A stretch of 64,000 nucleotides of DNA from Bacteroidales bacterium UBA4179 (GCA_002381125.1 DFUT01000026.1:1-64000), one strand, 5' to 3'; positions 1 through 9,499 are shown, numbered from the stretch's first letter. Made by a program: numbers and translations. The notes: generated by a model from the letters alone, not told the origin.

Positions 1-1
1 A

Positions 2-289
2 CAAGAATTGGGAGCAGAAATTATCAAAGTGTTTCCCGCCGGTAATGTTGGTGGACCTTCTTTTGTGAAAAACATCAAAGGTCCGATGCCTTGGTTGAAA
101 ATCATGGTTACGGGTGGCGTTGAACCAACGGAAGAAAATCTTTCGGCATGGTTCAAAGCCGGTGTTGCTTGTGTGGGAATGGGTTCGAAATTATTTCCAA
201 AAGAAGTAATAAAGAATCGGGATTGGAAATTTATTGCCAATTTGTGCGAAAACTGTCTTACTATCATTGAAAACAATAAAAAGCCCTAA
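2..289 (+). CDS. eda: KDPG/KHG aldolase, C-terminal part
   Basis: This is the 3' end of a gene that begins before the window; the frame is open from base 2. The protein is the C-terminal half of 2-keto-3-deoxy-6-phosphogluconate aldolase, which splits KDPG into pyruvate and glyceraldehyde-3-phosphate in the cytoplasm. The IKVFPA stretch carries the Schiff-base lysine of the family, and MVTGGV followed by the VGMGSKLF loop form the phosphate-binding end of the barrel. A hexuronate transporter gene follows after about 57 bp, which fits a hexuronate catabolic operon. The TTG at base 8 is only an internal leucine, not the start. Family assignment is firm; the amino-terminal half is not visible. 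Confidence 0.9.
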   Translation, partial: QELGAEIIKVFPAGNVGGPSFVKNIKGPMPWLKIMVTGGVEPTEENLSAWFKAGVACVGMGSKLFPKEVIKNRDWKFIANLCENCLTIIENNKKP

Positions 290-346
290 TAAATAATCAT
301 CAATATCATAAAAATCATGAATAATTTACAAGAAGGAAAGGTTAAA

Positions 347-1765
347 ATGACCAATTACCGTTGGGTAATAACCGCCATGTTGTTTTTTGCCACTACGATC
401 AATTATCTAGATCGTCAGGTACTTTCGCTAACATGGAAAGATTTTATTGCGCCTGAGTTTCACTGGACAAACAATGATTATGGCACAATAACCGGATTGT
501 TTTCCATTTTTTACGCCGTTGCTATGTTGTTTGCAGGTAAATTCGTGGATTGGATGGATACAAAAAAAGGATACTTGTGGTCAATCGGTATATGGTCGGT
601 GGGTGCAGTGCTTCACGCTTTTTGCGGCATTGTCACTGCAGGTATTGTTGCAGGTGAATGGACGCTCAGTTTCGAAGGTGCACGTCAGGCCATTGCAGTT
701 GTCGACGATGTATCAAAGATAGTCAACGTCAGCGTTACTTTGTTTGTATTTGCTCGAATAATTTTGGCTATAGGAGAGGCAGGCAACTTTCCTGCTGCCA
801 TAAAGGCTACAGCAGAATATTTTCCGAAAAAAGATCGGGCTTTTTCAACCAGTATTTTTAATTCGGGTGCAACTATCGGCGCTTTGCTGGCACCTCTGAC
901 CATTCCGTTTATTGCCAAAGCTTGGGGATGGGAAATGGCTTTTATCGTTATCGGCGCGCTTGGCTTTCTTTGGATGGGAGTGTGGGTTTTTGTTTATGAC
1001 AAGCCGGAGAAAAGCAAAAGAGTAAACGAAGCAGAGCTTGCTTATATTCAACAGGACGATAGCGAAGAAGGTGCAGAGATGCAAAAAGACACAGGAGCTA
1101 AAGTTACCTATAAACAAGCCTTTCGACACAAACAAACATGGGCATTTGCGGTTGGTAAATTCATGACCGATGGCGTATGGTGGTTTCTATTATTCTGGAT
1201 ACCTGCTTATTTAAGTTCGGTTTATGGGTTGGATTCTACTGCGGCCGCGCCTCATATCTTTGTTGTGTATTTGATTACCATGCTTTCGATTGCAGGGGGA
1301 TGGCTGCCGACCTATTTTGTGGATAAAAGGAAAATGGATCCCTATGCCGGGCGAATGAAAGCCATGCTTATTTTTGCCTTTGTTCCGCTATTGGTTCTCC
1401 TTGCTCAGCCATTAGGGCATATTTCGGTTTGGTTGCCTGTGGTTATTATTGGTCTTGCAGGAGCAGCTCATCAGGCTTGGTCTGCAAATATCTTTTCTAC
1501 GGTTGGCGACATGTTCCCAAAATATGCAGTAGCAACAATTACCGGTATCGGAGGTATGGCCGGTGGAATAGGTTCATTTCTTATAAATAAAGGATCAGGT
1601 GTTTTATTCGATTATTCTATTGAAACCAATTTAAGATTTATGGGATTTGAAGGGATTGAAGCAGGTTACTTTATCATCTTTTGCATTTGTGCTTTCGCTT
1701 ATCTTATCGGTTGGATTATTATGAAAGCATTAGTTCCCAGATATGAATTGATTAGGGAAATGTAA
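347..1765 (+). CDS. exuT: Hexuronate-type MFS transporter
   Basis: An inner-membrane major facilitator superfamily permease of the anion:cation symporter (ExuT/GudP) type, expected to import galacturonate, glucuronate or a related sugar acid. The N-terminal segment with INYLDRQVLS is typical of this group, and about twelve hydrophobic segments follow. I place the start at 347 because a purine-rich GAAGGAAAGG stretch lies just upstream; an in-frame ATG at 317 would add ten residues. The preceding gene is KDPG aldolase, the last step of hexuronate breakdown, so the pair probably works together. The insertion near residues 95-125 is longer than in E. coli ExuT. Substrate is inferred from family and neighbour. 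Confidence 0.85.
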   Translation: MTNYRWVITAMLFFATTINYLDRQVLSLTWKDFIAPEFHWTNNDYGTITGLFSIFYAVAMLFAGKFVDWMDTKKGYLWSIGIWSVGAVLHAFCGIVTAGIVAGEWTLSFEGARQAIAVVDDVSKIVNVSVTLFVFARIILAIGEAGNFPAAIKATAEYFPKKDRAFSTSIFNSGATIGALLAPLTIPFIAKAWGWEMAFIVIGALGFLWMGVWVFVYDKPEKSKRVNEAELAYIQQDDSEEGAEMQKDTGAKVTYKQAFRHKQTWAFAVGKFMTDGVWWFLLFWIPAYLSSVYGLDSTAAAPHIFVVYLITMLSIAGGWLPTYFVDKRKMDPYAGRMKAMLIFAFVPLLVLLAQPLGHISVWLPVVIIGLAGAAHQAWSANIFSTVGDMFPKYAVATITGIGGMAGGIGSFLINKGSGVLFDYSIETNLRFMGFEGIEAGYFIIFCICAFAYLIGWIIMKALVPRYELIREM

Positions 1766-1791
1766 TGGATTGAAATATGTAAGAAAAATAG

Positions 1792-1824
1792 AAAAGGTGG
1801 CGATCTAAATGATCCCACCTTTTT
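1792..1824. terminator. Bidirectional terminator between exuT and speA
   Basis: An inverted repeat, AAAAGGTGG-c-GATC / GATC-CCACCTTTT, with a five-base TAAAT loop and one bulged base, sits between two convergent genes. It is flanked by A and T runs, so it can terminate transcription from either side. Confidence 0.75.
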
Positions 1825-1857
1825 GCATTAAACAAAATTGATAATCAAAATCGATTT

Positions 1858-3756
1858 TTATTCAAGATAAGTGTAACCGTATAATCCCGAACGATAAGTA
1901 GATAGGAATTCTTTTCCTTCTTCTACCGATATTTTTCCTTGTTTTACCGAACTCATTACCCACGTTTCAACCGCTCTAACAAGTTTTTTGGGATTATATT
2001 GAACATAATCCAGTACCTCTGCTACGGTTTCCCCGTCAATTACTTGATCAATTTTATATCCTTTTTCATCGGCAAGAACATGTACTACGTTGGTATCGCC
2101 AAATAAGTTGTGCAGATCGCCGAGAATTTCCTGATAAGCTCCGACCAGAAATACGCCAAGATAATAGGGTTCGTCTTTTTTTAATGAGTGGACAGGTAAA
2201 TAAGTTGAATGAAAACCGTCGGTAGTGGTAAAATTTGCAATTTTCCCGTCCGAATCGCACGTAATATCTTGTAATGTGGCTATTCTATCCGGCTTTTCGT
2301 TCAATCGATGAATAGGGATGATCGGAAAAATTTGGTCTATTGCCCAGGAATCGGGTAAGGATTGGAATAACGAAAAGTTACAGAAATACTTGTCAGGCAA
2401 TAAGCTCGACAATTGCCGGAGTTCTTCGGGTGCATGTTTACTTCGATTAATGGAAAGGTTTATTTCACGTGCAATGGAAAAATACAATTCCTCTACTTGT
2501 GCTCGTGTTTTTAAATCGAGCAATCCCAAACTAAACAAGTCGAGAGATTCTTCGCGAATATGTTGAGCATCGTGCCATGCTTCCAGCATACGGGGCGGAG
2601 TAAGTGTGTCCCAGATGGAGTAAAGATCTTTCACCAGTTCGTGATCGTCTTCTTGAATCTCCTTTTCTTCGTCCCATTCCGGGAGTGTAGCTGTTTCGAG
2701 CACTTCAAAAATGAGTACCGAATGGTGAGCCGTCAAAGCGCGCCCCGATTCGGTAATGATATTCGGATGAGGGATGTTGTTTTTGTTGGCTACGTCCACG
2801 AAATAAAAAACGGCATCGTTTACATATTCCTGAATGGAGTAATTTATGCTGTTTTCGGTGTACGACGAACGTGTACCATCGTAATCTACACCCAAACCGC
2901 CCCCAACATCCACAAATTCCACATTGAGCCCCATATTATACAACTGTACGTAAAATTGAGCTGCTTCGCGAAGCGCTGTTTTAATGCGTCTTATCTTGGT
3001 TATCTGGCTGCCGATATGAAAATGGATTAAACGTAGGCAATCGGTCATTTTGTGTTTCTTGAGTATCTCGATGGCTTCAAGCACTTCGCTGGAATTCAAT
3101 CCGAATTTGCTTCCATCTCCTCCCGATTCTTCCCATTTTCCGCTTCCCGAACTAGCCAGTTTTATCCGGATTCCGATGTTTGGTTTTACTTTCAGGCGTT
3201 TGGAAATCTCAATAATGAGATCGAGTTCATTCAGTTTTTCAACCACGATGAACACTTTTTTTCCCATTTTTTGAGCCAGCAAAGCCAATTCGATATAGTT
3301 CTCGTCTTTATATCCATTGCAAATAATGAGCGAGTCGTTATTGACATTAATAGCCAACACGGCATGCAACTCAGGTTTAGATCCTGCTTCCAGTCCAATG
3401 TTGAAGCGTTTGCCGCACGTGACAATTTCTTCAACTACTTGACGCATTTGATTTACTTTGATGGGATAAATAAGATAATTTTGTCCCTCATATTCGTATT
3501 CTTTCGATGCGATTTCAAAGCTGTTGGATATTTTTTCGATTCGGTCGTCCAAAATTTCAGGGAAACGCACCAGTACCGGTAGTGATACGTCACGTAAATA
3601 GAGATCCCGCATTAAATCGTTTAGATCTATACTATTACCGTTTTTTTTTCTGGGTGTTACTTGTACGTGTCCTTTTTCATTGATCGAAAAATAATCGTTA
3701 CCCCAACCGTTGATGTTATATAATTCTTCAGAGTCTTCTATTCTCCATTTTCTCAT
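1858..3756 (-). CDS. speA: Biosynthetic arginine decarboxylase
   Basis: A PLP-dependent enzyme of the alanine-racemase fold that converts arginine to agmatine for polyamine synthesis. The N-terminal YPIKVNQ motif holds the PLP lysine. Further on are GLEAGSKPEL, the HFHIGSQ segment, VDVGGGLGVDYDG and, near the C-terminus, the long helical region of the SpeA type. Length (about 632 residues) matches the family. I chose the ATG at 3756 over the one at 3798: a -7 box at 3807-3814 puts the transcript start near 3800, and the extra 14 residues do not look like SpeA. It is monocistronic on the minus strand, convergent with exuT. Confidence 0.93.
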   Translation of the reverse strand: MRKWRIEDSEELYNINGWGNDYFSINEKGHVQVTPRKKNGNSIDLNDLMRDLYLRDVSLPVLVRFPEILDDRIEKISNSFEIASKEYEYEGQNYLIYPIKVNQMRQVVEEIVTCGKRFNIGLEAGSKPELHAVLAINVNNDSLIICNGYKDENYIELALLAQKMGKKVFIVVEKLNELDLIIEISKRLKVKPNIGIRIKLASSGSGKWEESGGDGSKFGLNSSEVLEAIEILKKHKMTDCLRLIHFHIGSQITKIRRIKTALREAAQFYVQLYNMGLNVEFVDVGGGLGVDYDGTRSSYTENSINYSIQEYVNDAVFYFVDVANKNNIPHPNIITESGRALTAHHSVLIFEVLETATLPEWDEEKEIQEDDHELVKDLYSIWDTLTPPRMLEAWHDAQHIREESLDLFSLGLLDLKTRAQVEELYFSIAREINLSINRSKHAPEELRQLSSLLPDKYFCNFSLFQSLPDSWAIDQIFPIIPIHRLNEKPDRIATLQDITCDSDGKIANFTTTDGFHSTYLPVHSLKKDEPYYLGVFLVGAYQEILGDLHNLFGDTNVVHVLADEKGYKIDQVIDGETVAEVLDYVQYNPKKLVRAVETWVMSSVKQGKISVEEGKEFLSTYRSGLYGYTYLE

Positions 3757-3806
3757 TATAGCAGAACACTTTATGGATAAATATAAATAATTCGGCAAAT
3801 TGGATG

Positions 3807-3814
3807 CAAAATTA
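3807..3814 (-). promoter_or_regulatory. Bacteroidetes -7 box for speA
   Basis: TAATTTTG on the minus strand matches the TAnnTTTG -7 consensus of Bacteroidetes. The predicted transcript start is near 3800, which supports the start codon at 3756. No clear -33 TTTG was found at the usual distance. Confidence 0.5.
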
Positions 3815-4099
3815 CATAATAATTTTGTCTTATTGGCTGAAAATCATGGAAAAATAGGTTAAACTTTCAATGAGTAGTTGCAAATAAAAGTGATATTAAT
3901 TTTTTATCTTGGGGTATAGGCAAATTGTTTCTTTGAGTAATTTATTAAATTTCAAATTGTTCCAAATAATTCTTGACGGAAAACTTTTTATTTTGGCTTA
4001 AAAAATAACACCTTGAATATAAGTCAATTATAAATACCAACCGGAATTTTTTGAAAAAATATTTTTAAAAAAAAGATATGATTGTTCCCATATTATTCA

Positions 4100-4107
4100 T
4101 AACTTTG
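4100..4107 (+). promoter_or_regulatory. Candidate -7 box for nrdJ
   Basis: TAACTTTG matches the TAnnTTTG -7 consensus. It would give a 5' leader of roughly 170 nt that contains the 11-bp repeat array. No good -33 element was found, so a second promoter closer to the gene is possible. Confidence 0.4.
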
Positions 4108-4219
4108 TAACATTATAGATGGAAAAATAGGCAATATTTACCCGAGGAAACGAATTTATTTATCAACAAACTTATTCAATATATAAACAGGAATCACCAA
4201 ACGCACTACCGGACGTTAA

Positions 4220-4274
4220 CAATATATAAACAATATATAAACAATATATAAACAGCATATGAACAACATATAAA
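4220..4274 (+). repeat. 11-bp tandem repeat array upstream of nrdJ
   Basis: Five consecutive 11-base units start at 4220, 4231, 4242, 4253 and 4264. The first three are identical (CAATATATAAA); the last two are CAGCATATGAA and CAACATATAAA. An isolated similar copy lies at 4179-4190. The unit resembles the core of the NrdR box (acaCwAtATaTwGtgt), and the period is close to one helical turn. The array ends 12 bases before the ribonucleotide reductase start codon. Confidence 0.75.
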
Positions 4275-4286
4275 CATAACTCTACA

Positions 4287-6821
4287 ATGAAAAAAAATGT
4301 ATACACTTTTGATGAAGCGTACAATACGGCTTTGGATTATTTCAAAGGCGACGAATTAGCTGCCAAAGTTTGGGTAAACAAATATGCCCTGAAAGATAGT
4401 GAGGGGAAAATTTACGAAAAATCGCCCGAAGACATGCATAGGCGATTGGCAAGAGAGGTAGCTCGGATCGAAAAGAAGTATCCTAATCCTTTAACCGAGG
4501 ATGAGCTATTTAATCTTTTTGATCATTTCAGATATATCATTCCTCAAGGAAGCCCCATGACCGGAATTGGGAACGATTATCAAATTGCCTCTCTGTCAAA
4601 TTGTTTTGTAGTTGGAATTGAAGGCAATGCCGATTCTTACGGTGCCATTATCCGTATCGATGAAGAACAAGTGCAGCTGATGAAACGCCGTGGAGGGGTG
4701 GGACACGACCTTTCGCATATTCGTCCGAAGGGTTCGCCCGTGAAAAATTCGGCTTTAACTTCCACGGGGCTCGTTCCTTTTATGGAGCGTTATTCGAATT
4801 CAACTCGCGAAGTTGCCCAGGATGGGCGTCGTGGGGCTTTGATGCTCAGCGTTTCCGTAAAACATCCCGATGCAGAAGATTTTATCGATGCAAAAATGGA
4901 ACAGGGCAAGGTTACGGGAGCGAATATATCGGTAAAGATCGATGATGAATTTATGCGTGCCGTTGCAAACGGCGAAATGTACGAGCAAAAATATCCCATT
5001 GATTCGGATCATCCGAAGTTTTCGAAAAAAATCGACGCTCGCGATTTATGGAATAAAATAATCCATAACGCATGGAAATCGGCCGAGCCGGGCGTTCTTT
5101 TTTGGGATACCATTCTGCGCGAGTCCGTAGCCGATTGTTATGCCGATTTAGGATTTAGAACCGCATCGACAAATCCTTGCGGAGAAATCCCATTGTGCCC
5201 TTACGACAGTTGTCGTTTGTTGGCAATCAATCTTTATTCTTACGTTGTGAATCCTTTTAAAGAAGATGCTTATTTCGATTTTGATCTTTTTTCCAAACAT
5301 GCAAAATTGGCTCAGCGGATCATGGATGATATCATTGATTTGGAAGCCGAAAAGATTGACAAGATTTTGGAAAAGATCGATAATGACCCCGAGTCGGAAG
5401 AAATAAAAAATACGGAGCGTCGTTTATGGGAAAAAATTCGCAAAAAGACCTTACAAGGACGTCGAACCGGCGTGGGTATTACTGCCGAAGGCGATATGCT
5501 TGCGGCACTTGGTTTGCGTTACGGTACGGAAGAGGCTACCGATTTTTCTGAGAAAGTGCATAAAGTTTTGGCTTTGAATGCTTATACTTCTTCGGTTGAA
5601 ATGGCAAAAGAAAGGGGGGCTTTTGAGATATATGATGCCGAAAGAGAAAAGAACAATCCTTTTATCAACCGTTTAAAAAATGCCGATCCCCGTTTGTATG
5701 AAGAAATGGTGAAATACGGAAGGCGCAATATTGCTTGTCTCACCATTGCACCTACCGGTACAACCAGTTTGATGTCGCAGACCACCTCGGGTATCGAACC
5801 GGTGTTCATGCCTGTTTATAAGCGCCGTCGCAAAGTCAATCCCAATGATGGGGGTGCTCAAGTGGATTTTGTGGATGAAAATGGCGATTCATGGGAAGAA
5901 TACGTTGTGTTTCACCACAAATTTGTTACTTGGATGGAAGCAAACGGCTATTCCACCACAAAAATTTACAGTAACGAAGAGATCGACGACTTGGTGTCCA
6001 AATCGCCCTATTATAAAGCTACCTCTAAAGATGTGGATTGGTTGCAAAAGGTACGCATGCAAGGACGGGTACAAAAATGGGTAGATCATTCCATCAGTGT
6101 CACCATTAATTTACCGGCTGATATTACAGAAGATCTTGTAGGTGAGTTGTATATGGAAGCCTGGAAAAGTGGATGCAAAGGATGTACCGTTTATCGTGAA
6201 GGTTCGCGCTCGGGAGTTTTGGTCTCGAATGACGATGATACAGGTAAGGAAGGGTGTTTTGAGATGCCTCAAATCGTTACCACTCGTCCTATAGAGCTCG
6301 AAGCCGATGTAATCAGGTTCCAGAATAACAAGGAAAAGTGGATTGCTTTTATTGGTTTGCTTAATGGAAGGCCTTATGAAATTTTTACCGGTCTCAATGA
6401 TGAAGACGATGGTATTTTATTGCCTAAGCGGGTTACAAAAGGTAAAATCATAAAAGCATATGATAATGATGGAACAAAACATTACGATTTTCAATTTAAA
6501 AATCGGAGAGGATACAAAGTGACCATAGAGGGACTGGACAGCAAATTTAATCCTGAATTCTGGAATTATGCCAAACTTATTTCGGGTGTTCTGCGTTATG
6601 GCATGCCTATCGATCAGGTAATAAAATTGGTATCGGGATTGGAACTCGACAGTCAGACAATCAATACTTGGAAAAGTGGTGTAGTGCGTGCACTGAAAAG
6701 GTATCTTCCGAGCGATTCGGATGTAAAAGGGGAAGAATGTCCCGTTTGCGGTCAGGAAACGTTGGTTTATCAGGAAGGTTGTTTGAAATGCCGAAACTGC
6801 GGTGCTTCTAAATGCGGATAG
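4287..6821 (+). CDS. nrdJ: Adenosylcobalamin-dependent (class II) ribonucleotide reductase
   Basis: Reduces ribonucleotides to deoxyribonucleotides using adenosylcobalamin as radical source, so it works without oxygen or a second subunit. The 844-residue protein starts with the short RNR N-terminal domain, then a substrate/effector region with GRRGALMLSVSVKHPDAEDF. NPCGEIPL carries the active-site Cys and Glu, and APTGTTSLM is the phosphate-binding loop. The tail has a Cys-rich zinc-type motif (CPVC...CLKCRNC...C), typical of the TIGR02504 group. It stands alone, followed by a strong terminator. Dependence on B12 links it to the corrinoid genes later in the window only through shared cofactor need. 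Confidence 0.93.
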   Translation: MKKNVYTFDEAYNTALDYFKGDELAAKVWVNKYALKDSEGKIYEKSPEDMHRRLAREVARIEKKYPNPLTEDELFNLFDHFRYIIPQGSPMTGIGNDYQIASLSNCFVVGIEGNADSYGAIIRIDEEQVQLMKRRGGVGHDLSHIRPKGSPVKNSALTSTGLVPFMERYSNSTREVAQDGRRGALMLSVSVKHPDAEDFIDAKMEQGKVTGANISVKIDDEFMRAVANGEMYEQKYPIDSDHPKFSKKIDARDLWNKIIHNAWKSAEPGVLFWDTILRESVADCYADLGFRTASTNPCGEIPLCPYDSCRLLAINLYSYVVNPFKEDAYFDFDLFSKHAKLAQRIMDDIIDLEAEKIDKILEKIDNDPESEEIKNTERRLWEKIRKKTLQGRRTGVGITAEGDMLAALGLRYGTEEATDFSEKVHKVLALNAYTSSVEMAKERGAFEIYDAEREKNNPFINRLKNADPRLYEEMVKYGRRNIACLTIAPTGTTSLMSQTTSGIEPVFMPVYKRRRKVNPNDGGAQVDFVDENGDSWEEYVVFHHKFVTWMEANGYSTTKIYSNEEIDDLVSKSPYYKATSKDVDWLQKVRMQGRVQKWVDHSISVTINLPADITEDLVGELYMEAWKSGCKGCTVYREGSRSGVLVSNDDDTGKEGCFEMPQIVTTRPIELEADVIRFQNNKEKWIAFIGLLNGRPYEIFTGLNDEDDGILLPKRVTKGKIIKAYDNDGTKHYDFQFKNRRGYKVTIEGLDSKFNPEFWNYAKLISGVLRYGMPIDQVIKLVSGLELDSQTINTWKSGVVRALKRYLPSDSDVKGEECPVCGQETLVYQEGCLKCRNCGASKCG

Positions 6822-6850
6822 TTCTTACGAATATAATCGGATACAATTAA

Positions 6851-6887
6851 AAATCCTGTAAACTGAGAAGTTTACAGGATTTTTTTT
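6851..6887 (+). terminator. Rho-independent terminator after nrdJ
   Basis: A perfect 14-bp stem (AAATCCTGTAAACT / AGTTTACAGGATTT) with a GAGA loop, followed by a run of T. It lies 30 bases after the nrdJ stop codon and just before the left end of the integrated element. Confidence 0.9.
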
Positions 6888-6911
6888 GATTGTCTATAAG
6901 TTTGTATTTCA

Positions 6912-6924
6912 GCGGAGAGAGAGG
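6912..6924 (+). repeat. Left attachment core (copy of tRNA-Ser 3' end)
   Basis: GCGGAGAGAGAGG is identical to the 13 bases at 26069-26081 that encode the acceptor end of tRNA-Ser. Similarity fades beyond it (CTCTAACC against GATTCGAACC), as expected for a displaced end fragment. Confidence 0.8.
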
Positions 6925-7042
6925 CTCTAACCAATAGGTAAATTACTATTCAGAGAGATTTTAAAATAACAATTAATCAACTTATACACAAGTCAATAAA
7001 TAAACTAAAATAAAACAGAATAAATTTTGATATACCAAAAAG

Positions 7043-7062
7043 TGTGCGTAATTTCGTGCGTA
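7043..7062 (+). promoter_or_regulatory. Candidate integrase arm-type site, left end
   Basis: Two copies of GTGCGTA, starting 12 bases apart (TGTGCGTA at 7043, CGTGCGTA at 7055), lie directly in front of the integrase gene. The same pair with the same spacing and orientation occurs near the right end at 26016-26035. They could bind the N-terminal arm domain of the integrase and, here, also regulate it. Confidence 0.55.
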
Positions 7063-7069
7063 AATATAA

Positions 7070-8350
7070 ATGTGCACGATTATGGCGGTAAGATTTTATT
7101 TGGATAAGAGAGCGGACAAAAACGGCGACAACCCTATCCGTGTTTCCATATCAATAAACGGTGATCGATTTGTAACCTCAACTGGATTTAGTATCGCTCC
7201 CGATAAGTGGGACATAAAAAAGCAGCGGGTTAAATCGAAATATTCTAATGCAAAAGGTGAAACATTTACCACGATAAACACCCGCCTCAAAGACATTGAT
7301 ACCCTATTTTCAAAGATTGAAACGAAATTGCTGCTTAACGATATTCAGAAGGTTGATGTACGTTCCGTTTATGCCGAAAACTTTGGTAAGAAACAGAATC
7401 TCAACAAAGAAAAATCATTCTTTGATTATTGGGATGAATTTACTACTGAAATGGGAAAAGAGAACAACTGGACAAAGGCGGTTTACGATAAATTCGGTGC
7501 ACTGAAAAATCATTTACTAAACTTCAATCCCGATATAACATTCGAGTATCTTAATAAAGACGGACTAAATGACTTTGTGGATTACTTGCATACCGTACAG
7601 CTGGGAAGTGAAACGGGAATGCGAAACACTACGATAAAAAAACAGCTTGGTTTTTTAAAATGGTTTCTTCGATGGGCAACGAATAAGGGATATAACACCG
7701 AGACGTGTTTCCTTACATTCAAACCTAAACTTACTACCTCCGAGAACAGGGTCATTTTTTTAGACTGGGACGAATTAATGACTGTTTATAGCTATCCTAT
7801 TCCTGAAAATAAAAAGTATTTGGAGCGGGTAAGGGACGTATTTTGTTTTTGTTGCTTTACCTCTTTGCGTTATTCCGATGTGGCAAACTTAAAACGTTCC
7901 GATATCGAGAAAGATTTCATCAGAATAACCACCATAAAGACCGCCGACACTTTAAACATTGATTTAAACGATTACAGCCGTGCTATACTCGAAAAATACA
8001 AGGACGAGGAATTCCCTTTTGATAGAGCTTTACCCGTTATCAGTAACCAGCGAATGAACGAATATTTAAAAGAATTAGGGCAATTGTGCGGGATTGACAC
8101 CCCCGTTACTATAACCTATTACAAGGGAAATAAAAGGTATGATGTGGTTTATCCGAAATACGCCTTGATTGGCACTCACACAGCACGCAGGACGTTTATT
8201 TCAAACGCTTTAATGATGGGTATTCCCCCGCAGGTGGTGATGAAATGGACGGGACATAGCGATTACAAGGCCATGAAGCCTTATATCGATATTGCGGATA
8301 AGGCAAAAGCCGAAGCAATGAAAATGTTTAATTCAAAACCTGGAAAATAG
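7070..8350 (+). CDS. int: Tyrosine recombinase (integrase)
   Basis: Catalyses site-specific integration and excision of the surrounding element. Residues 1-90 form the Arm DNA-binding domain of Bacteroidetes integrases, about 110-210 the SAM-like core-binding domain, and the rest the catalytic domain. The active-site set is complete: Arg267 (SLRYSD), His370 and Arg373 (HTARR), His396 (GHSD) and the nucleophile Tyr405 (PYIDI). A second in-frame ATG at 7082 may be the true start, which would lower all numbers by four. The gene lies 145 bases from the left attachment core and points inward. The nearby paired GTGCGTA repeats are plausible arm sites. Confidence 0.93.
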   Translation: MCTIMAVRFYLDKRADKNGDNPIRVSISINGDRFVTSTGFSIAPDKWDIKKQRVKSKYSNAKGETFTTINTRLKDIDTLFSKIETKLLLNDIQKVDVRSVYAENFGKKQNLNKEKSFFDYWDEFTTEMGKENNWTKAVYDKFGALKNHLLNFNPDITFEYLNKDGLNDFVDYLHTVQLGSETGMRNTTIKKQLGFLKWFLRWATNKGYNTETCFLTFKPKLTTSENRVIFLDWDELMTVYSYPIPENKKYLERVRDVFCFCCFTSLRYSDVANLKRSDIEKDFIRITTIKTADTLNIDLNDYSRAILEKYKDEEFPFDRALPVISNQRMNEYLKELGQLCGIDTPVTITYYKGNKRYDVVYPKYALIGTHTARRTFISNALMMGIPPQVVMKWTGHSDYKAMKPYIDIADKAKAEAMKMFNSKPGK

Positions 8351-8447
8351 ATATTTAAAACTTTAATATAGAGGGTATTGTAAACAGGGAAAAACAGGAA
8401 GCAAAAAATTTTGTTCTGAGCATTATTAACAATTAAAATATAACGAC

Positions 8448-9461
8448 ATGAAAGTATACGAAAACATTGAGAAGGCAAAGAATTTCAAGCTTGAATTAAA
8501 AAAGGTGATCGACGATTTAATCCCTTTGAGGAGTAACAGAAGCAGGACGGAGGCCTATTACGATAAGCATCTTGAAAACGATTTGGCATATGAAGCGTGG
8601 CGTTTAAGCAAGCAGGACTGGGATCTGCACGTGCATTCTAACAGGAAGTTTCCCGACTTCAAGCTACCGCAAGGTGCGATTGCACCGGAAAACGCACGAG
8701 CTTTTAGGAAAGCGCTTTTGGAGGTTATTTCAGACGACAAATACAGTTTCGGATATCTGTATTTCCTGTTGGCAAGCGAAGAAAATAGGGAAGCATCAAT
8801 GGTTCTTTACCCTTGTGTCCCTGTCCATAAGAGGATTGACTATGCAATTAAGTTCGATTTCGATGAGATTGAGAAAGAGGTTGAATCAATAGACGATCTA
8901 AATGAAAAATTGGATTGTCTGGAAAAGTGGAAGAGAAATAGCAAAAAAACGAGATATAAGGGGGAGCTTAAAACTATCTTCAATGAATGGATAGACGACT
9001 ATATTAAAAGTATTAAAGAAAAAATTAAGTCGCCTAACCTTAATAATTCAGGACAAACAGGGCCGATAACAGAAATACAAAAAGAAATAACCGCAGCACC
9101 CCAGCAAACAAAGCAAAAAGTCAATATAACGGAGGAAGGCAAAGAGATTCTGAAACATTACTTTATCTCCTCTTTTAAAGGGATGGGAAACAACAATGTA
9201 AATTACTTTGATGATTGTCTCATTCCTGACCTAAAAAAGGATAGAACGGCTAAAGAATATGCTACTATTGCCAAGTTGATGTTCCATTCACGTGAATTTA
9301 ATAAGCAAAAAAAACCTAGTTCATTTTCAAAATGGTATGAAATATTCTGTAATTGCCTGGGTATCGAGAAAAAGACATACAGACCTAATGTTCTGGACAC
9401 TTCACTGATTGAACCAATATTTTATTATTTGCACCCAGAGTTTCCGGACATTTCCAAATAA
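8448..9461 (+). CDS. Hypothetical protein of the element
   Basis: A 337-residue soluble protein that I do not recognise. It is rich in Lys and Glu, has no signal peptide or membrane segment, and seems to have two parts. The N-terminal 185 residues are mostly helical with an aromatic-rich stretch around 45-65. After a polar linker comes a C-terminal part (about 230-337) with KHYFISSFKGMG and FSKWYEIFCNCLGI. The position, directly after the integrase and before the DUF3853 gene, is where many Bacteroidales elements carry an uncharacterised protein. A role in excision control or replication is possible but not shown by the sequence. Confidence 0.7.
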   Translation: MKVYENIEKAKNFKLELKKVIDDLIPLRSNRSRTEAYYDKHLENDLAYEAWRLSKQDWDLHVHSNRKFPDFKLPQGAIAPENARAFRKALLEVISDDKYSFGYLYFLLASEENREASMVLYPCVPVHKRIDYAIKFDFDEIEKEVESIDDLNEKLDCLEKWKRNSKKTRYKGELKTIFNEWIDDYIKSIKEKIKSPNLNNSGQTGPITEIQKEITAAPQQTKQKVNITEEGKEILKHYFISSFKGMGNNNVNYFDDCLIPDLKKDRTAKEYATIAKLMFHSREFNKQKKPSSFSKWYEIFCNCLGIEKKTYRPNVLDTSLIEPIFYYLHPEFPDISK

Positions 9462-9499
9462 TTTCCGAAAAATCTCATCAAGAATTTCCTAAATTTTGT

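Larger units (their letters stand above)
3815..4286. other. Long AT-rich intergenic region between speA and nrdJ
   Basis: About 470 bases without a gene between two divergent genes. It contains the -7 boxes for speA and nrdJ and an 11-bp repeat array, described separately. I saw no tRNA or small ORF, and no recognisable cobalamin riboswitch although the downstream enzyme needs B12. Confidence 0.6.

Noticed and set aside
4220..4274. CRISPR array
   Set aside because: The units are only 11 bases, contiguous without spacers, and no cas gene is in the window.
4220..4274. Replication-origin iterons
   Set aside because: No DnaA boxes or Rep gene nearby; position directly before nrdJ and NrdR-box likeness make a regulatory role more likely.
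3815..4286. Cobalamin riboswitch before the B12-dependent RNR
   Set aside because: I could not find the conserved B12-box core or its surrounding stems in this AT-rich region.
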